A stretch of 64,000 nucleotides of DNA. It comes from Wenzhouxiangella sp. XN24. GTDB lineage: Bacteria; Pseudomonadota; Gammaproteobacteria; Steroidobacterales; XN24. Positions 18,077-26,402 of the stretch are shown in pieces. The notes under the pieces are model-generated. The model worked only from the letters and a program-made list of their open reading frames with translations. It did not search any database and was not told where the DNA came from. The position numbers and the translations under genes were made by a program. How positions within the stretch are numbered: the first letter of the stretch is position 1; every line of letters begins with the position of its first letter. The DNA is taken from assembly GCF_011064545.1 (NCBI RefSeq), contig NZ_JAAMFG010000028.1, forward strand, positions 248,001 to 312,000. Direction: 5' to 3'.

Positions 18077-18453
18077 CGGCTCGGGCCCGGCACGTAGCGG
18101 ACGCCGTCAAGCGTTTCGAAGTCGGCGTCCTGCGTCCATACAACGGCGCTGAGGCTCTGCGCGGTGGCATAAATGATGCTGTCGGCCGGCGGCAGCTTGT
18201 GGCGCAGCCCGAGCGCCGCAGCGCGTAGCGCAAGCGCAGCGTCAAGATCCACGACCCGCCCCTGCTGCATCACCGCGACATATTTCAATGCCGTCGCCTC
18301 GTCACGCTGCTGGCTGATGCGCTTGAACACTTCGAGCAGGGTGATCGCCGGCACGAGAAGCGCCGCGGTATCCTCGATGGCGCTCGCGAAATGCTCCGCG
18401 TTGGGGCCATCCGCGAAATATTCCAGCCAGGCCGAGGAGTCGACGACATTCAT
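18073..18453 (-). CDS. vapC: PIN-domain toxin (VapC family)
   Basis: 126 aa; PIN residues D5 (VVDSSAWLEYF), E41 (LLEVFKRI), D91 (PPADSIIYATA) and D109 or D111 (TQDADF). The VVDSSxWLEY start is typical of VapCs paired with AbrB-type antitoxins, as here: the antitoxin gene ends 6 bases upstream. Its stop overlaps the P7 start by 4 nt. Confidence 0.92.
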   Translation of the reverse strand: MNVVDSSAWLEYFADGPNAEHFASAIEDTAALLVPAITLLEVFKRISQQRDEATALKYVAVMQQGRVVDLDAALALRAAALGLRHKLPPADSIIYATAQSLSAVVWTQDADFETLDGVRYVPGPSR

Positions 18454-18459
18454 CTCGGC

Positions 18460-18666
18460 CTACACCCGGTCGGCATCGCGCGGCACCTCCGTGTCCAGGC
18501 CAGGCAGGGAACCGCGCAAGCTCTTGGCGCTGCGCAGCGGGATCAATTCGATGCGGTCCTCGAACTGCACCACCTGGAGCCGCGTGCCGGGCTTCAGCGC
18601 CATCGCCTCGCGCACGCGCTGCGGTATGACGACCTGGTATTTGGGTGAGACCTTGGTGGTTTCCAT
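18460..18666 (-). CDS. vapB: SpoVT/AbrB-type VapB antitoxin
   Basis: 68 aa: METTKVSPKYQVVIPQRVRE is the swapped-hairpin AbrB DNA-binding domain (residues 4-45), followed by a flexible acidic tail that should occupy the VapC active site. A GAGGAG ribosome site precedes the ATG. A perfect palindrome lies about 42 bases upstream. Confidence 0.93.
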   Translation of the reverse strand: METTKVSPKYQVVIPQRVREAMALKPGTRLQVVQFEDRIELIPLRSAKSLRGSLPGLDTEVPRDADRV

Positions 18667-18684
18667 GCTTCCGCTCCTCGCAGC

Positions 18685-18759
18685 CTATCGATGGCGATAT
18701 CGTTTTACGATAGTACTATCGATCGAATTGCAGTGCTTCGGTTCGGCGAACAGGTTCAT
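18685..18759 (-). pseudogene. 5' stub of an array paralogue next to the vapBC module
   Basis: 24 codons, MNLFAEPKHCNS and onward. The DNA from 18759 down to about 18724 aligns without gaps to the common start M-S-L-F-A-E-L-K-R-R-N with a few substitutions, then similarity ends in the palindromic operator region of vapB. The reverse-oriented RHH-VapC pair now separates it from P8, whose stop it presumably once touched. Confidence 0.7.
18695..18721. promoter_or_regulatory. Palindromic operator region of vapBC
   Basis: A perfect 14-bp palindrome CGATAGTACTATCG (18708-18721) and an 8-bp palindrome CGATATCG (18695-18702), 42 and 29 bases ahead of the vapB start. AbrB-type antitoxins repress at such elements. 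No convincing -35/-10 pair was identified. Confidence 0.5.
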
Positions 18760-18770
18760 CCCGCAGGTCC

Positions 18771-18809
18771 TTGACAGATATCCATATCGTTCATATGGTT
18801 TCCCATATG
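18771..18809 (+). promoter_or_regulatory. Sigma70-type promoter and operator of the plus-strand RHH-VapC pair
   Basis: TTGACA (18771-18776), 17 bases, TATGGT (18794-18799). The expected transcript start is around 18806, that is at or next to the ATG at 18807, so the mRNA should be leaderless or nearly so. An inverted repeat CATATGG-N4-CCATATG (18792-18809) covers the -10 and the start codon, a natural autoregulation site; a further half-site CCATAT lies at 18782. Confidence 0.65.
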
Positions 18810-19040
18810 AAGACCACGCTGAACATCGACGACCACGTGATGCAGCGCCTGCGCGAGGCGGCCGCGCGCCAGGGCCGGACAATGTCGGAGCTGGTCGAGG
18901 CCGGTCTGCGCCGGGTGCTGGACGAGGTGGAGGAAGGCACGGACCAGGTGCGCGAGCCTTTGCCGCAATGGCAAAGCGGCGGCGCGTATGTCGACGTGGC
19001 CGATCGCGACGCGCTGCAAGACCGGATGGAGCGGGACTGA
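18807..19040 (+). CDS. RHH antitoxin of a VapBC-type pair
   Basis: 77 aa from MKTTLNIDDHVMQRLREAAA; the RHH fold spans residues 2-45 with RQGRTMSELVEAGLRRVL. The ATG at 18795 in the same frame is less likely because it falls inside the -10 element. The C-terminus ends in YVDVADRDALQDRMERD. One of the two plus-strand genes inside the array, so this pair has its own promoter and is not part of the array operon. Confidence 0.9.
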   Translation: MKTTLNIDDHVMQRLREAAARQGRTMSELVEAGLRRVLDEVEEGTDQVREPLPQWQSGGAYVDVADRDALQDRMERD

Positions 19041-19049
19041 GCGTCGCCC

Positions 19050-19490
19050 GTGTTCGTCGTCGATACCAATGTGCTGTTGTATGCGGCCGATGCCGACAGC
19101 GAATACCATGCACCCTGCCGAAAGCTCATCGAGCAGGCCCGCGGCCAGGCGGCGCCCTGGTTCCTGACCTGGGGGATCTGCTACGAATTCCTGCGCGTCA
19201 GCACGCACCCGCGCGTATACCGCAGCCCGTGGACCAACGCCGCGGCCTGGCGATTCATCGAGACCCTGCTGGCCTCGCCCAGCCTCAGCGTCCTGACCGC
19301 GACTCGCCGGCACGCGGCCGTGCTGCGCCAGTGCCTCGACGAACTGCCGGAAGCGCGCGGCAACCTCATGCATGACCTGCATACTGCGACGCTGATGCGC
19401 GAGCACGGCATAGCCCGCATCGTGACCCGCGATACCGATTTTCATCGCTTCGGCTTCCTGGAGGTCATCGACCCCCTGCGCCCGGCATGA
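19050..19490 (+). CDS. vapC: PIN-domain toxin (VapC family)
   Basis: 146 aa, GTG start 9 bases after the antitoxin stop. PIN residues D5 (VVDTNVLLYA), E46 (ICYEFLRV), D109 (MHDLHTA) and D128 or D130 (TRDTDF). The VDTNVLLYA/FLRVxTHPRV type is common in proteobacterial VapBC pairs. It converges on P8, whose stop lies 43 bases away. Confidence 0.92.
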   Translation: MFVVDTNVLLYAADADSEYHAPCRKLIEQARGQAAPWFLTWGICYEFLRVSTHPRVYRSPWTNAAAWRFIETLLASPSLSVLTATRRHAAVLRQCLDELPEARGNLMHDLHTATLMREHGIARIVTRDTDFHRFGFLEVIDPLRPA

Positions 19491-19533
19491 ATCCGCCGCA
19501 ATGCTAAGTCGTGGTTTCGACTGCGCGAAAATG

Positions 19534-21675
19534 CTACTCAATGGTCCGCGCCTCCGCCCACGCCTGGTAGCCGGCCTGCAGCGCGAGATAGCGCGGATGG
19601 TCGCGCAGCGAGTCGAAATCCGGATCGATTGAGAACACCAGGAACCGGTGCGGACCGAAGACCTCCACCTGCTGCTCGAGGTAGTGCACGGCCCGGTCGG
19701 GATCGCCGGCACGCGCGAATGCGCCAGCTAGCCTGGGCAGAATGGAGGCCAGGCCCCAGACATCACGTGGCGCGTTCGCGAGGAAATCTGCCTCGGCCGC
19801 CCGCACGCCCTCCAGGTCACCCATCAGGCCGGGCAGGTCGGAAGGGTGGTAATAGTTGTTGCCCAGCCACCGCGAAGGATAGGGCTCGCTGCGCTGCTCC
19901 ATCCGGGCCTTGATTTCCGCCAGCAGCCCATCGGCCTCGGCCTGCCGGCCCATCACCAGCAGGGCCCAGGCCCTGACCATCGCGTAGGTTTCGGGAAAGT
20001 CACCCGGGGCCCGCTGGTCCTCCGGCCACAGGGCGGGAGACAGCGCGTATTCGATGCGCTCGGGGTCGCGGGAAAAGATGGCGATGCGAGCGGGGGTATC
20101 CACGAAGTTCGGCAACGGCCCCTCGATGGCAGCCCATGCGGCTTCCACGTCACCCCGCCATTCATGCAACCAGATCTCGCGAATCCGGGTGTCGCCGCCG
20201 AGCCGCTCCGCGCGCTCCAGCCAGGCGGCGGCCGCAGCGAAGTCGCCGCGCGCCTGCGCGGTCGTCTCGACCATGGAATTGATCACGTCGACCGCCTGCG
20301 GATTGATCGCCAGCGCGCGCTCGAAAGCGAAGATCGCATCGTCGAAGCGGCCATCACGGCGGGCCACGTAGGCACTGGCCTCCCAGGCTTCGGCGTGGTC
20401 GGGCACCTCCGCGAGGATCCCCTGCAGGATCCGGTCGGCCGAGGCGAAATCGAGCTGCGCGAAGTAATAATGGCGCGCTTCGACCAGCCGGGTCTCGATA
20501 CTGTCCGGCGCCAGCCGCTTCGCTTCTGCCACGCTTTTCCGGGCGTCCTCGCGCAGCGAGCGCGGGCCGACGGCCAGCCAGAAACTCACGAGCTGGACTT
20601 CCGCCTTACGCGCATAGGCCTCGGCAAACCCGGGATCGAGCGCAATGGCGCGGTCAAACTCGGCGATGGCTTGGCGGGAGCGATCCGGGGAAATCTCCGA
20701 GAAGCCGGACAATAGCTTGCCGCGCAGGAACGCCTCGTACGCCTGCAGGTTCCGCGTCGACCCCGCCCGCAGTGCGTCGGTTTCCTCGGGGCTCAATACC
20801 ACCTGCATCGCACTGGCGACGGCCTGGCCGATGTCCGCCTGGATCGCGAAAATCGTCTCGGTGCTCAGCTCACGATCGTAGCTCTCGGCCCACAGGTGCA
20901 CGTCGCTGGCGCCGTCGATCAACTGCACCGTGACCCGCACCTGGTTTCCGGCCCGCTGCACGGCCCCTTCCAGCACCACCGCCGCGCCGAGTTCGCGTGC
21001 GATCTCGGGGATCGACTTGTCCGAGTCGGCATAGCGCATCATCGAGGTGCGCGAGATCACCTTCAGCGAGCCGATCTTCGACAACTGGGTGAGCAGGTCA
21101 TCGTGGATGCCCTCGGCGAAGAAGGCGTCCTCCTCGCGCACGCTGCGATTGCGAAATGGCAGCACCGCGATCAGGCCTTCCTCGCGCGCCACGCTCAGCG
21201 CGGCAGGCGCGACGCCTGCTGCGGGGACGTCCTTCGTCGCCGGTGCCTCCGCGGTGGCGGGCGTTGCCGGGACCCCGGCGACCGGTCCTTGCGGATCGTC
21301 CGTCCCGGGCTTCAGCCACCAGCCCGCGCTCAGCCCGACGCCGACCGCCACCAGCAAGCCGGCGACGAGCACGGTGCGCTTGCCCAACAGCGCCGGCATG
21401 GCTTCCTGTTCGCCCTGCACAGCCGGCACCTCGTCCGTGCGCCTGACGCCGTCCGGCGTCACCTCCAGGGCCCAGCCCAGCACCAGTGCGATCGGGAAAC
21501 CGAGTACCGTCAGCGCCACGACCAGGTTCATGCCCCACTCCGGCACCCCCATCCGCGGCAACAGCATGTCGGCCGCCTCCAGCACGGCAAACGCCGTCGC
21601 CGCATACACCACGGCGACACGCACCACCTTGCGGCGCTTGAGTTCGGCGAGCAAGCCGGAGGAAGCACGGGTCAC
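19534..21675 (-). CDS. P8: membrane-anchored TolB-like/TPR protein, beta anchor, class II
   Basis: 713 aa, GTG start (MTRASSGLLAELKRRK) overlapping the ParE stop by 4 nt. Helices about 18-38, 50-70 and 102-121. Ala/Pro/Thr linker 123-164. The TolB domain (167-290) is class II with LIAVLPFRNRS, GIHDDLLTQL, VISRTSMMRYADS, VLEGAVQRAG and VRVTVQLI; the closest relative is P17 despite a different anchor. Long TPR-like tail, no cysteine cap (end EARTIE). Confidence 0.9.
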   Translation of the reverse strand: MTRASSGLLAELKRRKVVRVAVVYAATAFAVLEAADMLLPRMGVPEWGMNLVVALTVLGFPIALVLGWALEVTPDGVRRTDEVPAVQGEQEAMPALLGKRTVLVAGLLVAVGVGLSAGWWLKPGTDDPQGPVAGVPATPATAEAPATKDVPAAGVAPAALSVAREEGLIAVLPFRNRSVREEDAFFAEGIHDDLLTQLSKIGSLKVISRTSMMRYADSDKSIPEIARELGAAVVLEGAVQRAGNQVRVTVQLIDGASDVHLWAESYDRELSTETIFAIQADIGQAVASAMQVVLSPEETDALRAGSTRNLQAYEAFLRGKLLSGFSEISPDRSRQAIAEFDRAIALDPGFAEAYARKAEVQLVSFWLAVGPRSLREDARKSVAEAKRLAPDSIETRLVEARHYYFAQLDFASADRILQGILAEVPDHAEAWEASAYVARRDGRFDDAIFAFERALAINPQAVDVINSMVETTAQARGDFAAAAAWLERAERLGGDTRIREIWLHEWRGDVEAAWAAIEGPLPNFVDTPARIAIFSRDPERIEYALSPALWPEDQRAPGDFPETYAMVRAWALLVMGRQAEADGLLAEIKARMEQRSEPYPSRWLGNNYYHPSDLPGLMGDLEGVRAAEADFLANAPRDVWGLASILPRLAGAFARAGDPDRAVHYLEQQVEVFGPHRFLVFSIDPDFDSLRDHPRYLALQAGYQAWAEARTIE

Positions 21676-21995
21676 TTCAACGCCTCAAGGTGCCGCGGCA
21701 AGTCTGTGGCCTGGTGGAAGCATTCGAGCACGATCAACGCCTCTTCCGAGTCACGCATGACAATGTAGTGACCGCCTTCACGGTAATAAACGAGCTCCTT
21801 GGCACCGGGATTCTTGCCCATCAACTGGCCGCATGACCGGGGATGCGGCGGCTGGCCAGCGGCAATCGCATCGATGCGTTCGATCAGCGTATCGCGGCAG
21901 GCGATTGCCTGGCGCTCGCCAAAACGGTCCAGGGTCCAGGCGAAGATTTCCACCAGGCTACTCTCGGCGCGCCGGGTCAGTCGCCAGGGCTTCAC
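21672..21995 (-). CDS. parE: ParE-family toxin
   Basis: 107 aa, GTG start overlapping the ParD stop by 4 nt. MKPWRLTRRAESSLVEIFAW and the later ELVYYREGGHYIVMRDSEEA are the RelE/ParE fold; members inhibit gyrase or, in the RelE branch, cleave mRNA. Its stop overlaps the P8 start by 4 nt. Confidence 0.9.
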   Translation of the reverse strand: MKPWRLTRRAESSLVEIFAWTLDRFGERQAIACRDTLIERIDAIAAGQPPHPRSCGQLMGKNPGAKELVYYREGGHYIVMRDSEEALIVLECFHQATDLPRHLEALK

Positions 21996-22276
21996 GAAGC
22001 CGTGGCGTCGCGCGCGCGGTCAAAGGCGCGCTTCACAGCGGCCTCGCCCGAGCCCTCGGCAAACTCGCCGGCATCAGACTCCCTCAACGCAAGCTGGAGG
22101 CGTGCCCGAATCTCGGCCAACTCGGCCTCGGCCCGCTCACGATCGTCATGCAGGGCGCGCAGCCCATCCCTGACCACCTCGCTGGCACTCTGGTATTCCC
22201 CGCTGGCCACCAGTTCGTCAACCCAGCGGGCCCATTGCGGCGTCAGCGCGATGCTCTTGGCGTTCCGGGCAGACAT
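21992..22276 (-). CDS. parD: ParD-family antitoxin
   Basis: 94 aa from MSARNAKSIALTPQWARWVD; the AGAGGA ribosome site fits this ATG better than the in-frame GTG six codons upstream. ParD pattern: RHH N-terminus with VASGEYQSASEVVRDGLRAL, then a charged helix to bind ParE. An inverted repeat upstream is the likely operator. Confidence 0.92.
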   Translation of the reverse strand: MSARNAKSIALTPQWARWVDELVASGEYQSASEVVRDGLRALHDDRERAEAELAEIRARLQLALRESDAGEFAEGSGEAAVKRAFDRARDATAS

Positions 22277-22320
22277 GGTTTTATCCTCTTTCACCTGTGA
22301 TTTCAGGAAAGTAGCAAAGG

Positions 22321-22334
22321 GTAATAAAAATTAC
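22321..22334. promoter_or_regulatory. Inverted repeat upstream of parDE
   Basis: GTAAT-N4-ATTAC, perfect arms, about 45 bases ahead of the parD start, inside the most AT-rich stretch of this neighbourhood. Probable ParD operator. Confidence 0.45.
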
Positions 22335-22441
22335 TACCCACGCTCACGGCCCGTACCCGCTGCAGTCCAGCCGGCGCCGTCTCGGTGCGCTTGATGCCCT
22401 CCGGCGTCAGCGCGGCGCTTGAGCTCGGTGAACAGGCTCAC
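22334..22441 (-). pseudogene. Internally deleted array paralogue (start, TPEG motif and tail joined)
   Basis: Three pieces of a paralogue remain in correct order within about 95 bases. First the common start (22441-22414, MSLFTELKRR, GTG overlapping the P9 stop by 4 nt). Then 30 bases coding LTPEGIKRTE, out of frame (22410-22381). Then the 3' end coding RRLDCSGYGP-stop in a further frame (22378-22346), as in P15. About 1.8 kb is missing. The ParDE module follows. Confidence 0.85.
22349..22374 (-). repeat. Junction repeat copy (in remnant)
   Basis: 26-bp copy of the sequence coding RRLDCSGYG at the end of Cys-capped paralogues; differs from the copies at 34620 and 36485 by one base. Such identical gene ends next to gene starts are good targets for homologous recombination. 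Confidence 0.7.
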
Positions 22442-24291
22442 GATCCCGCCCCCCGCGGCGGACAGGCGAACGGCAGCGCTACCGTTGCGGGGCGCGGAAT
22501 CTGCTCGCGCTCGAGGATTTGCACCAGCGACGGGAAAGGACTCGGATCAAAATGCGGGTAAACGAGAAAACTCGACAGGGCAAAGATCCGCCCGTCCCGC
22601 TCGAGCGGCATCAATAACTCGGTGGCCGCGGCGTGCTCGCCGAGCATCATCAGCAGGTGCCAGCGCAGCGAAATGCTGTCTCCCGAAAAATTCGCAAGGA
22701 TCTTCTCAGCGTCTTCGCGGCGACCCTCGGCGCAGGCCTGGCGCGCCGGCGGGATAGCGCCCCATGCCTCGTCGCCGCGGGCAATGCGCTGCATGTGCTC
22801 CAGCACGTCGCGGGCGGCATCAACGCGGCCGTCCCAGAGCAGCACCCGGTGGACCTGGTACAGCATGCCGAAATCATCGGGCCACCGCTCCAGCAGGGTG
22901 AGTGCCCGATCCGCGGCGCGGGTGTAGTTGCCCGAACGATAATCGTAATTGACGTGCAACAGCGCCATTTCCAGCCGCTGTTGCGCTTCCGGCCAGAGGC
23001 CCTCAAGCAGTTGTTCCAGCAGTGCCTGGTCCTCCATCCGCTTGGCCAGGTCCACCAGTCCACCCTTGACGGCGGCGTCGCCCGGACGCTCGGCCAGGTA
23101 GGCCTGGTACAGGTCGATCGCTTTTCGCCAGCGCAACTCCACCGCGGCGTCGCTCGCTTCGTAACCCGCGCGTTCCGCTGCCGTGGAGGCCGTGTCGATC
23201 GCCCGCCTGATGCGCTCGTGGAAGCGAGCCTCGATCTGCCCGGGTGACAGGTCCGTGATTCCGGCTGCGATCCGGGTGATGTCGAGCTGCTCAAGCCAGA
23301 AGTACGCGGCGTATGCATGTGCAGCGGCGAAGCCGGGATCGAGCGCGCGAGCCCTTTCGAACGAGGCGTAGCTTTCTTTCGTGTTCGCCGTGCTGCCAAC
23401 CAAAGCCGCCACACCACGGATATAGGCCTGGTAAGCCTCCACCGAGCGGGTGCCGACCGTCGCCATGTCCGACAGGGCCTGCGGGTCCATGGTGGTCTGC
23501 ATGGCCAGCGCGATACTGCGCGCCAGGTCTTCCTGGATCTCGATCATGTCGGCGGGGTCGCGATCGTAGGTCTCCGACCACAGGTGAAAGCCGTCGGCGG
23601 CACGGATCAGCTGCGCGGTGACCCGGATGCGCTGCGGCGTGCTGCGGATCGAACCTTCCAGCACGTGGGCCACGCCCAGTTCAGCGGCGATCTGCGGAAC
23701 GTCCAGTGTGCTGTCCTTGTAGCGGAACGACGAGGTGCGCGCCGAGACCAGGAGGTCCGGCGTGCGCGCCAGCGCGTTGAGAATTTCCTCCGCCAGGCCG
23801 TCGGCGAACCATTCCTGGTCGCGCCCCGGGCTGAAGTCGGCGAACGGCAGCACGGCGATGGTTTTCTCCGTGACGACCGGCGCGGTCGCGGCGGGTGCCG
23901 CGATGGGCTCCACCGCCGGAGCAACGTCCGGCGCGCTCGCGGGCCGCAGGAACCAGCCGGCACCGATGCCGAGGCCCAGCACCACCAGCAGCGCGCTGGC
24001 AAACACCGTGCGCTTGCCCAGCAGCGAGGGTGGCGGTTCGTCCGCCGGCGCCGTGTCCCGTGGTCGCGTCACTTTGACGCCGTCGGGCGTCACTTCCAGC
24101 GCCCAGGCCAACACCAGCGCGATGGGGAAACCCAGGACGGTCAAGGCGACGACCAGGTTCATGCCCCAGTCCGGCACGCCCATCCGCGGCAGGATGATGT
24201 CCGCGCCCTGCAGCACGGCGAACGCCGTCGCCGCATAGACGACCGCGACCCGGATCACCTTGCGGCGCTTCAGCTCGGCAAAGAAACTCAT
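22438..24291 (-). CDS. P9: membrane-anchored TolB-like/TPR protein, beta anchor, class I
   Basis: 617 aa from MSFFAELKRRK; ATG overlaps the P10 stop by 4 nt. Helices about 13-34, 43-66 and 95-115; linker 117-142. TolB domain 144-266 with TIAVLPFADFSPG, WFADGLAEEILNAL, VLEGSIRSTP and IRVTAQLI. The tail and the end RPATVALPFAC match P4, which has an alpha anchor. It is the last gene of the uninterrupted eleven-gene run; a deleted relic and ParDE follow. Confidence 0.9.
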   Translation of the reverse strand: MSFFAELKRRKVIRVAVVYAATAFAVLQGADIILPRMGVPDWGMNLVVALTVLGFPIALVLAWALEVTPDGVKVTRPRDTAPADEPPPSLLGKRTVFASALLVVLGLGIGAGWFLRPASAPDVAPAVEPIAAPAATAPVVTEKTIAVLPFADFSPGRDQEWFADGLAEEILNALARTPDLLVSARTSSFRYKDSTLDVPQIAAELGVAHVLEGSIRSTPQRIRVTAQLIRAADGFHLWSETYDRDPADMIEIQEDLARSIALAMQTTMDPQALSDMATVGTRSVEAYQAYIRGVAALVGSTANTKESYASFERARALDPGFAAAHAYAAYFWLEQLDITRIAAGITDLSPGQIEARFHERIRRAIDTASTAAERAGYEASDAAVELRWRKAIDLYQAYLAERPGDAAVKGGLVDLAKRMEDQALLEQLLEGLWPEAQQRLEMALLHVNYDYRSGNYTRAADRALTLLERWPDDFGMLYQVHRVLLWDGRVDAARDVLEHMQRIARGDEAWGAIPPARQACAEGRREDAEKILANFSGDSISLRWHLLMMLGEHAAATELLMPLERDGRIFALSSFLVYPHFDPSPFPSLVQILEREQIPRPATVALPFACPPRGAGS

Positions 24292-26402
24292 CGACCCCAC
24301 TCCGCCCGCAGCCGCGCCATGTAGTCGCGATAGGCGGCCGCGTCGCCGTACAACGCATCGAAATAAGGCTCCAGGCCGAGCAGGAGACCGTCCGGAAGCC
24401 AAAAAGGGTCCCCCAGGTAAGGCTCGAGCAACTTCCAGGCAGCATCCGGATCACCCCGCCAGCGCCGGCTGTCGGCAAGCGTAAAATCCCGTTGCACGCG
24501 TTCGAACACGACGAGTTCCGCCATGTCCAGGGCCCGGACCTCCCAGTGCAGGGCCGCTTCATGCTCGCCAGCGAGGGCCGCCATCCAGGATGCCGAGGCC
24601 AGCCATGCGGCGTCGTAGCCACCGGGCAGCGGGCGGCGGCTTTCGAGCCACGCTTCCATGGCCTCGAAGGCGCGCCGCGCAGGAGCTTCGGCTTCAGCAT
24701 CACGTCCCGCCAGCCGCAGGTATTCGGCCTCGGTCGCGTCGAGCACCGCGATCTCGAGTCCGCTGGCCCGGGCACGCCGCTGGGCGACCATCTCGAGCGC
24801 CCCATCCAGGTCGCCCTCGGCAAAGCGGGTCCGCTCGAGAGTGTCTGGCCGTATTGTCGAAAAGCCCAGGCCATGCGTGCGGCCGTAGTCCAGCATGGCC
24901 CCCCGGTCCGCCTTGAACGAGAGCTTGCTGTACGCGAGCACCCATGGATAGTTGGGATCATCGGGGAACTGCGTCATCGCCTGTTCGGCCATGGCGATCG
25001 CCTCCTCCCCCTGGCCGTTCTGCAACAGCGCAATCAGCATCTCGCTCCAGTCAGAACTGTTCTCCGGGTCCAGCGCCCGCACCCGCCGGGCCATCTCAAG
25101 AAACTTTTCGCGGCGGCCAAGCCACTTCAGCGCCGTCCTCACAGCGCGCATCAGCTCGATGTCGTTGGGCTGCTCCGCCAGCAACGCCTGGAACTCGGCC
25201 AGCGCCAGCTCGAAGTTACGCTCGATGAGACGATGGTAATGCGCCAACGCGATACGGCTCTCGGCCCGCTCCGGCCACCGCCGGCGCAGTTCCGTAACCA
25301 GCGCCAGCGCCTTGCGCTCATAATTGCCGTCGAGGTCGCTCCCCAGGCGATACAGCTGGCCGTACGCATAGGTGAGCCGAGCCTTCGCGGCCAGGAAATC
25401 CGGGTCCAGCTCGATCGCCTGTTCGAGCAACGGGGCTGCATCGCGAAAACCCTCGGCGGCGCGCCAGACTCTTAGCTTCTCGCGCGCGCGGAGATAAAGG
25501 TCGTAAGCGGCCGGGTTGTCCGTCGGCCGTGCCTCGATGCTGGCGCGCAGCTTCGGATCCAGGCTCGCCTGGAGTTGCGCCGCGATCGCCAGCGCGATCT
25601 CCGACTGGATGGTAAAGGTGTCGTCGATGGTGCGGTCGAAGTTTTCGGCCCAGATGTGCTGGTCGCTGGCGGCCTCGATCAGCTGCACGGTCACGCGGAC
25701 CCGCTCGCCAGAGCGACGCACACTGCCCTCCAGCACGTGGCTGACGCCCAGACGACGGCCGATCTCGGAAACCTCGAGCCCGTCGCCGGCGATCTTTTCC
25801 ATCGAAGTGCGCGAGATCACCCGCAGCTCGGGGATCAGCGACAGCCGGGTGAGCACTTCCTCGTGCACGCCACTGGCGAAGAAGGCATTGTCCGGGTCGG
25901 GGCTGAGATTGGTGAACGGCAGCACGCCCACGCCACGTGCGGGGGCCGGCCCAGCAGTCGCGGCGACGCCGGCAATACCGGGGCTTCCGGGTTCCGTGCT
26001 CGTCGCTGCCTGTTCCTGCTCCGGAGCGCCGGGCTTCAACAGCCAGCCGGCTGAGAGGCCAATGCCGAGCACCACGAGCAACCCGGCGACGAGCAGCGTG
26101 CGCTTGCCGAGCAACGCCGGCGTCGCGGCAGCCGCGTCCTGCTCGCCCTGCCCCGTCTGCGCCTGCGGCGCCGTCTCGGTGCGCTTGAGGCCATCGGGGG
26201 TCAGTTCAAGCGCCCAGCCGAGCACGATGGCGATCGGGAACCCCAGCACGATGAGCGCGACCACCAGGCTCAGGCCCCACTCCGGCACGCCCATCTGCGG
26301 CAGCATGATGTCCGCGCCCTGCAGCACGGCGAACGCCGTCGCCGCATAGACCACGGCGACACGGACGACCTTGCGGCGCTTCAGCTCAGCGAACAGGCTC
26401 AT
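24288..26402 (-). CDS. P10: membrane-anchored TolB-like/TPR protein, beta anchor, class II
   Basis: 704 aa. Helices about 13-34, 43-66 and 102-122; linker 124-156. The TolB domain (157-278) begins GVGVLPFTNLS, so the usual Ile-Ala is Val-Gly, and continues GVHEEVLTRLSLIPEL, VISRTSMEKIAGD, VLEGSVRRSG and VRVTVQLI. TPR-like repeats run to about 640. No cysteine cap (end RLRAEWGR). Shares TolB class and tail style with P11. 4-nt overlaps at both ends. Confidence 0.9.
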   Translation of the reverse strand: MSLFAELKRRKVVRVAVVYAATAFAVLQGADIMLPQMGVPEWGLSLVVALIVLGFPIAIVLGWALELTPDGLKRTETAPQAQTGQGEQDAAAATPALLGKRTLLVAGLLVVLGIGLSAGWLLKPGAPEQEQAATSTEPGSPGIAGVAATAGPAPARGVGVLPFTNLSPDPDNAFFASGVHEEVLTRLSLIPELRVISRTSMEKIAGDGLEVSEIGRRLGVSHVLEGSVRRSGERVRVTVQLIEAASDQHIWAENFDRTIDDTFTIQSEIALAIAAQLQASLDPKLRASIEARPTDNPAAYDLYLRAREKLRVWRAAEGFRDAAPLLEQAIELDPDFLAAKARLTYAYGQLYRLGSDLDGNYERKALALVTELRRRWPERAESRIALAHYHRLIERNFELALAEFQALLAEQPNDIELMRAVRTALKWLGRREKFLEMARRVRALDPENSSDWSEMLIALLQNGQGEEAIAMAEQAMTQFPDDPNYPWVLAYSKLSFKADRGAMLDYGRTHGLGFSTIRPDTLERTRFAEGDLDGALEMVAQRRARASGLEIAVLDATEAEYLRLAGRDAEAEAPARRAFEAMEAWLESRRPLPGGYDAAWLASASWMAALAGEHEAALHWEVRALDMAELVVFERVQRDFTLADSRRWRGDPDAAWKLLEPYLGDPFWLPDGLLLGLEPYFDALYGDAAAYRDYMARLRAEWGR

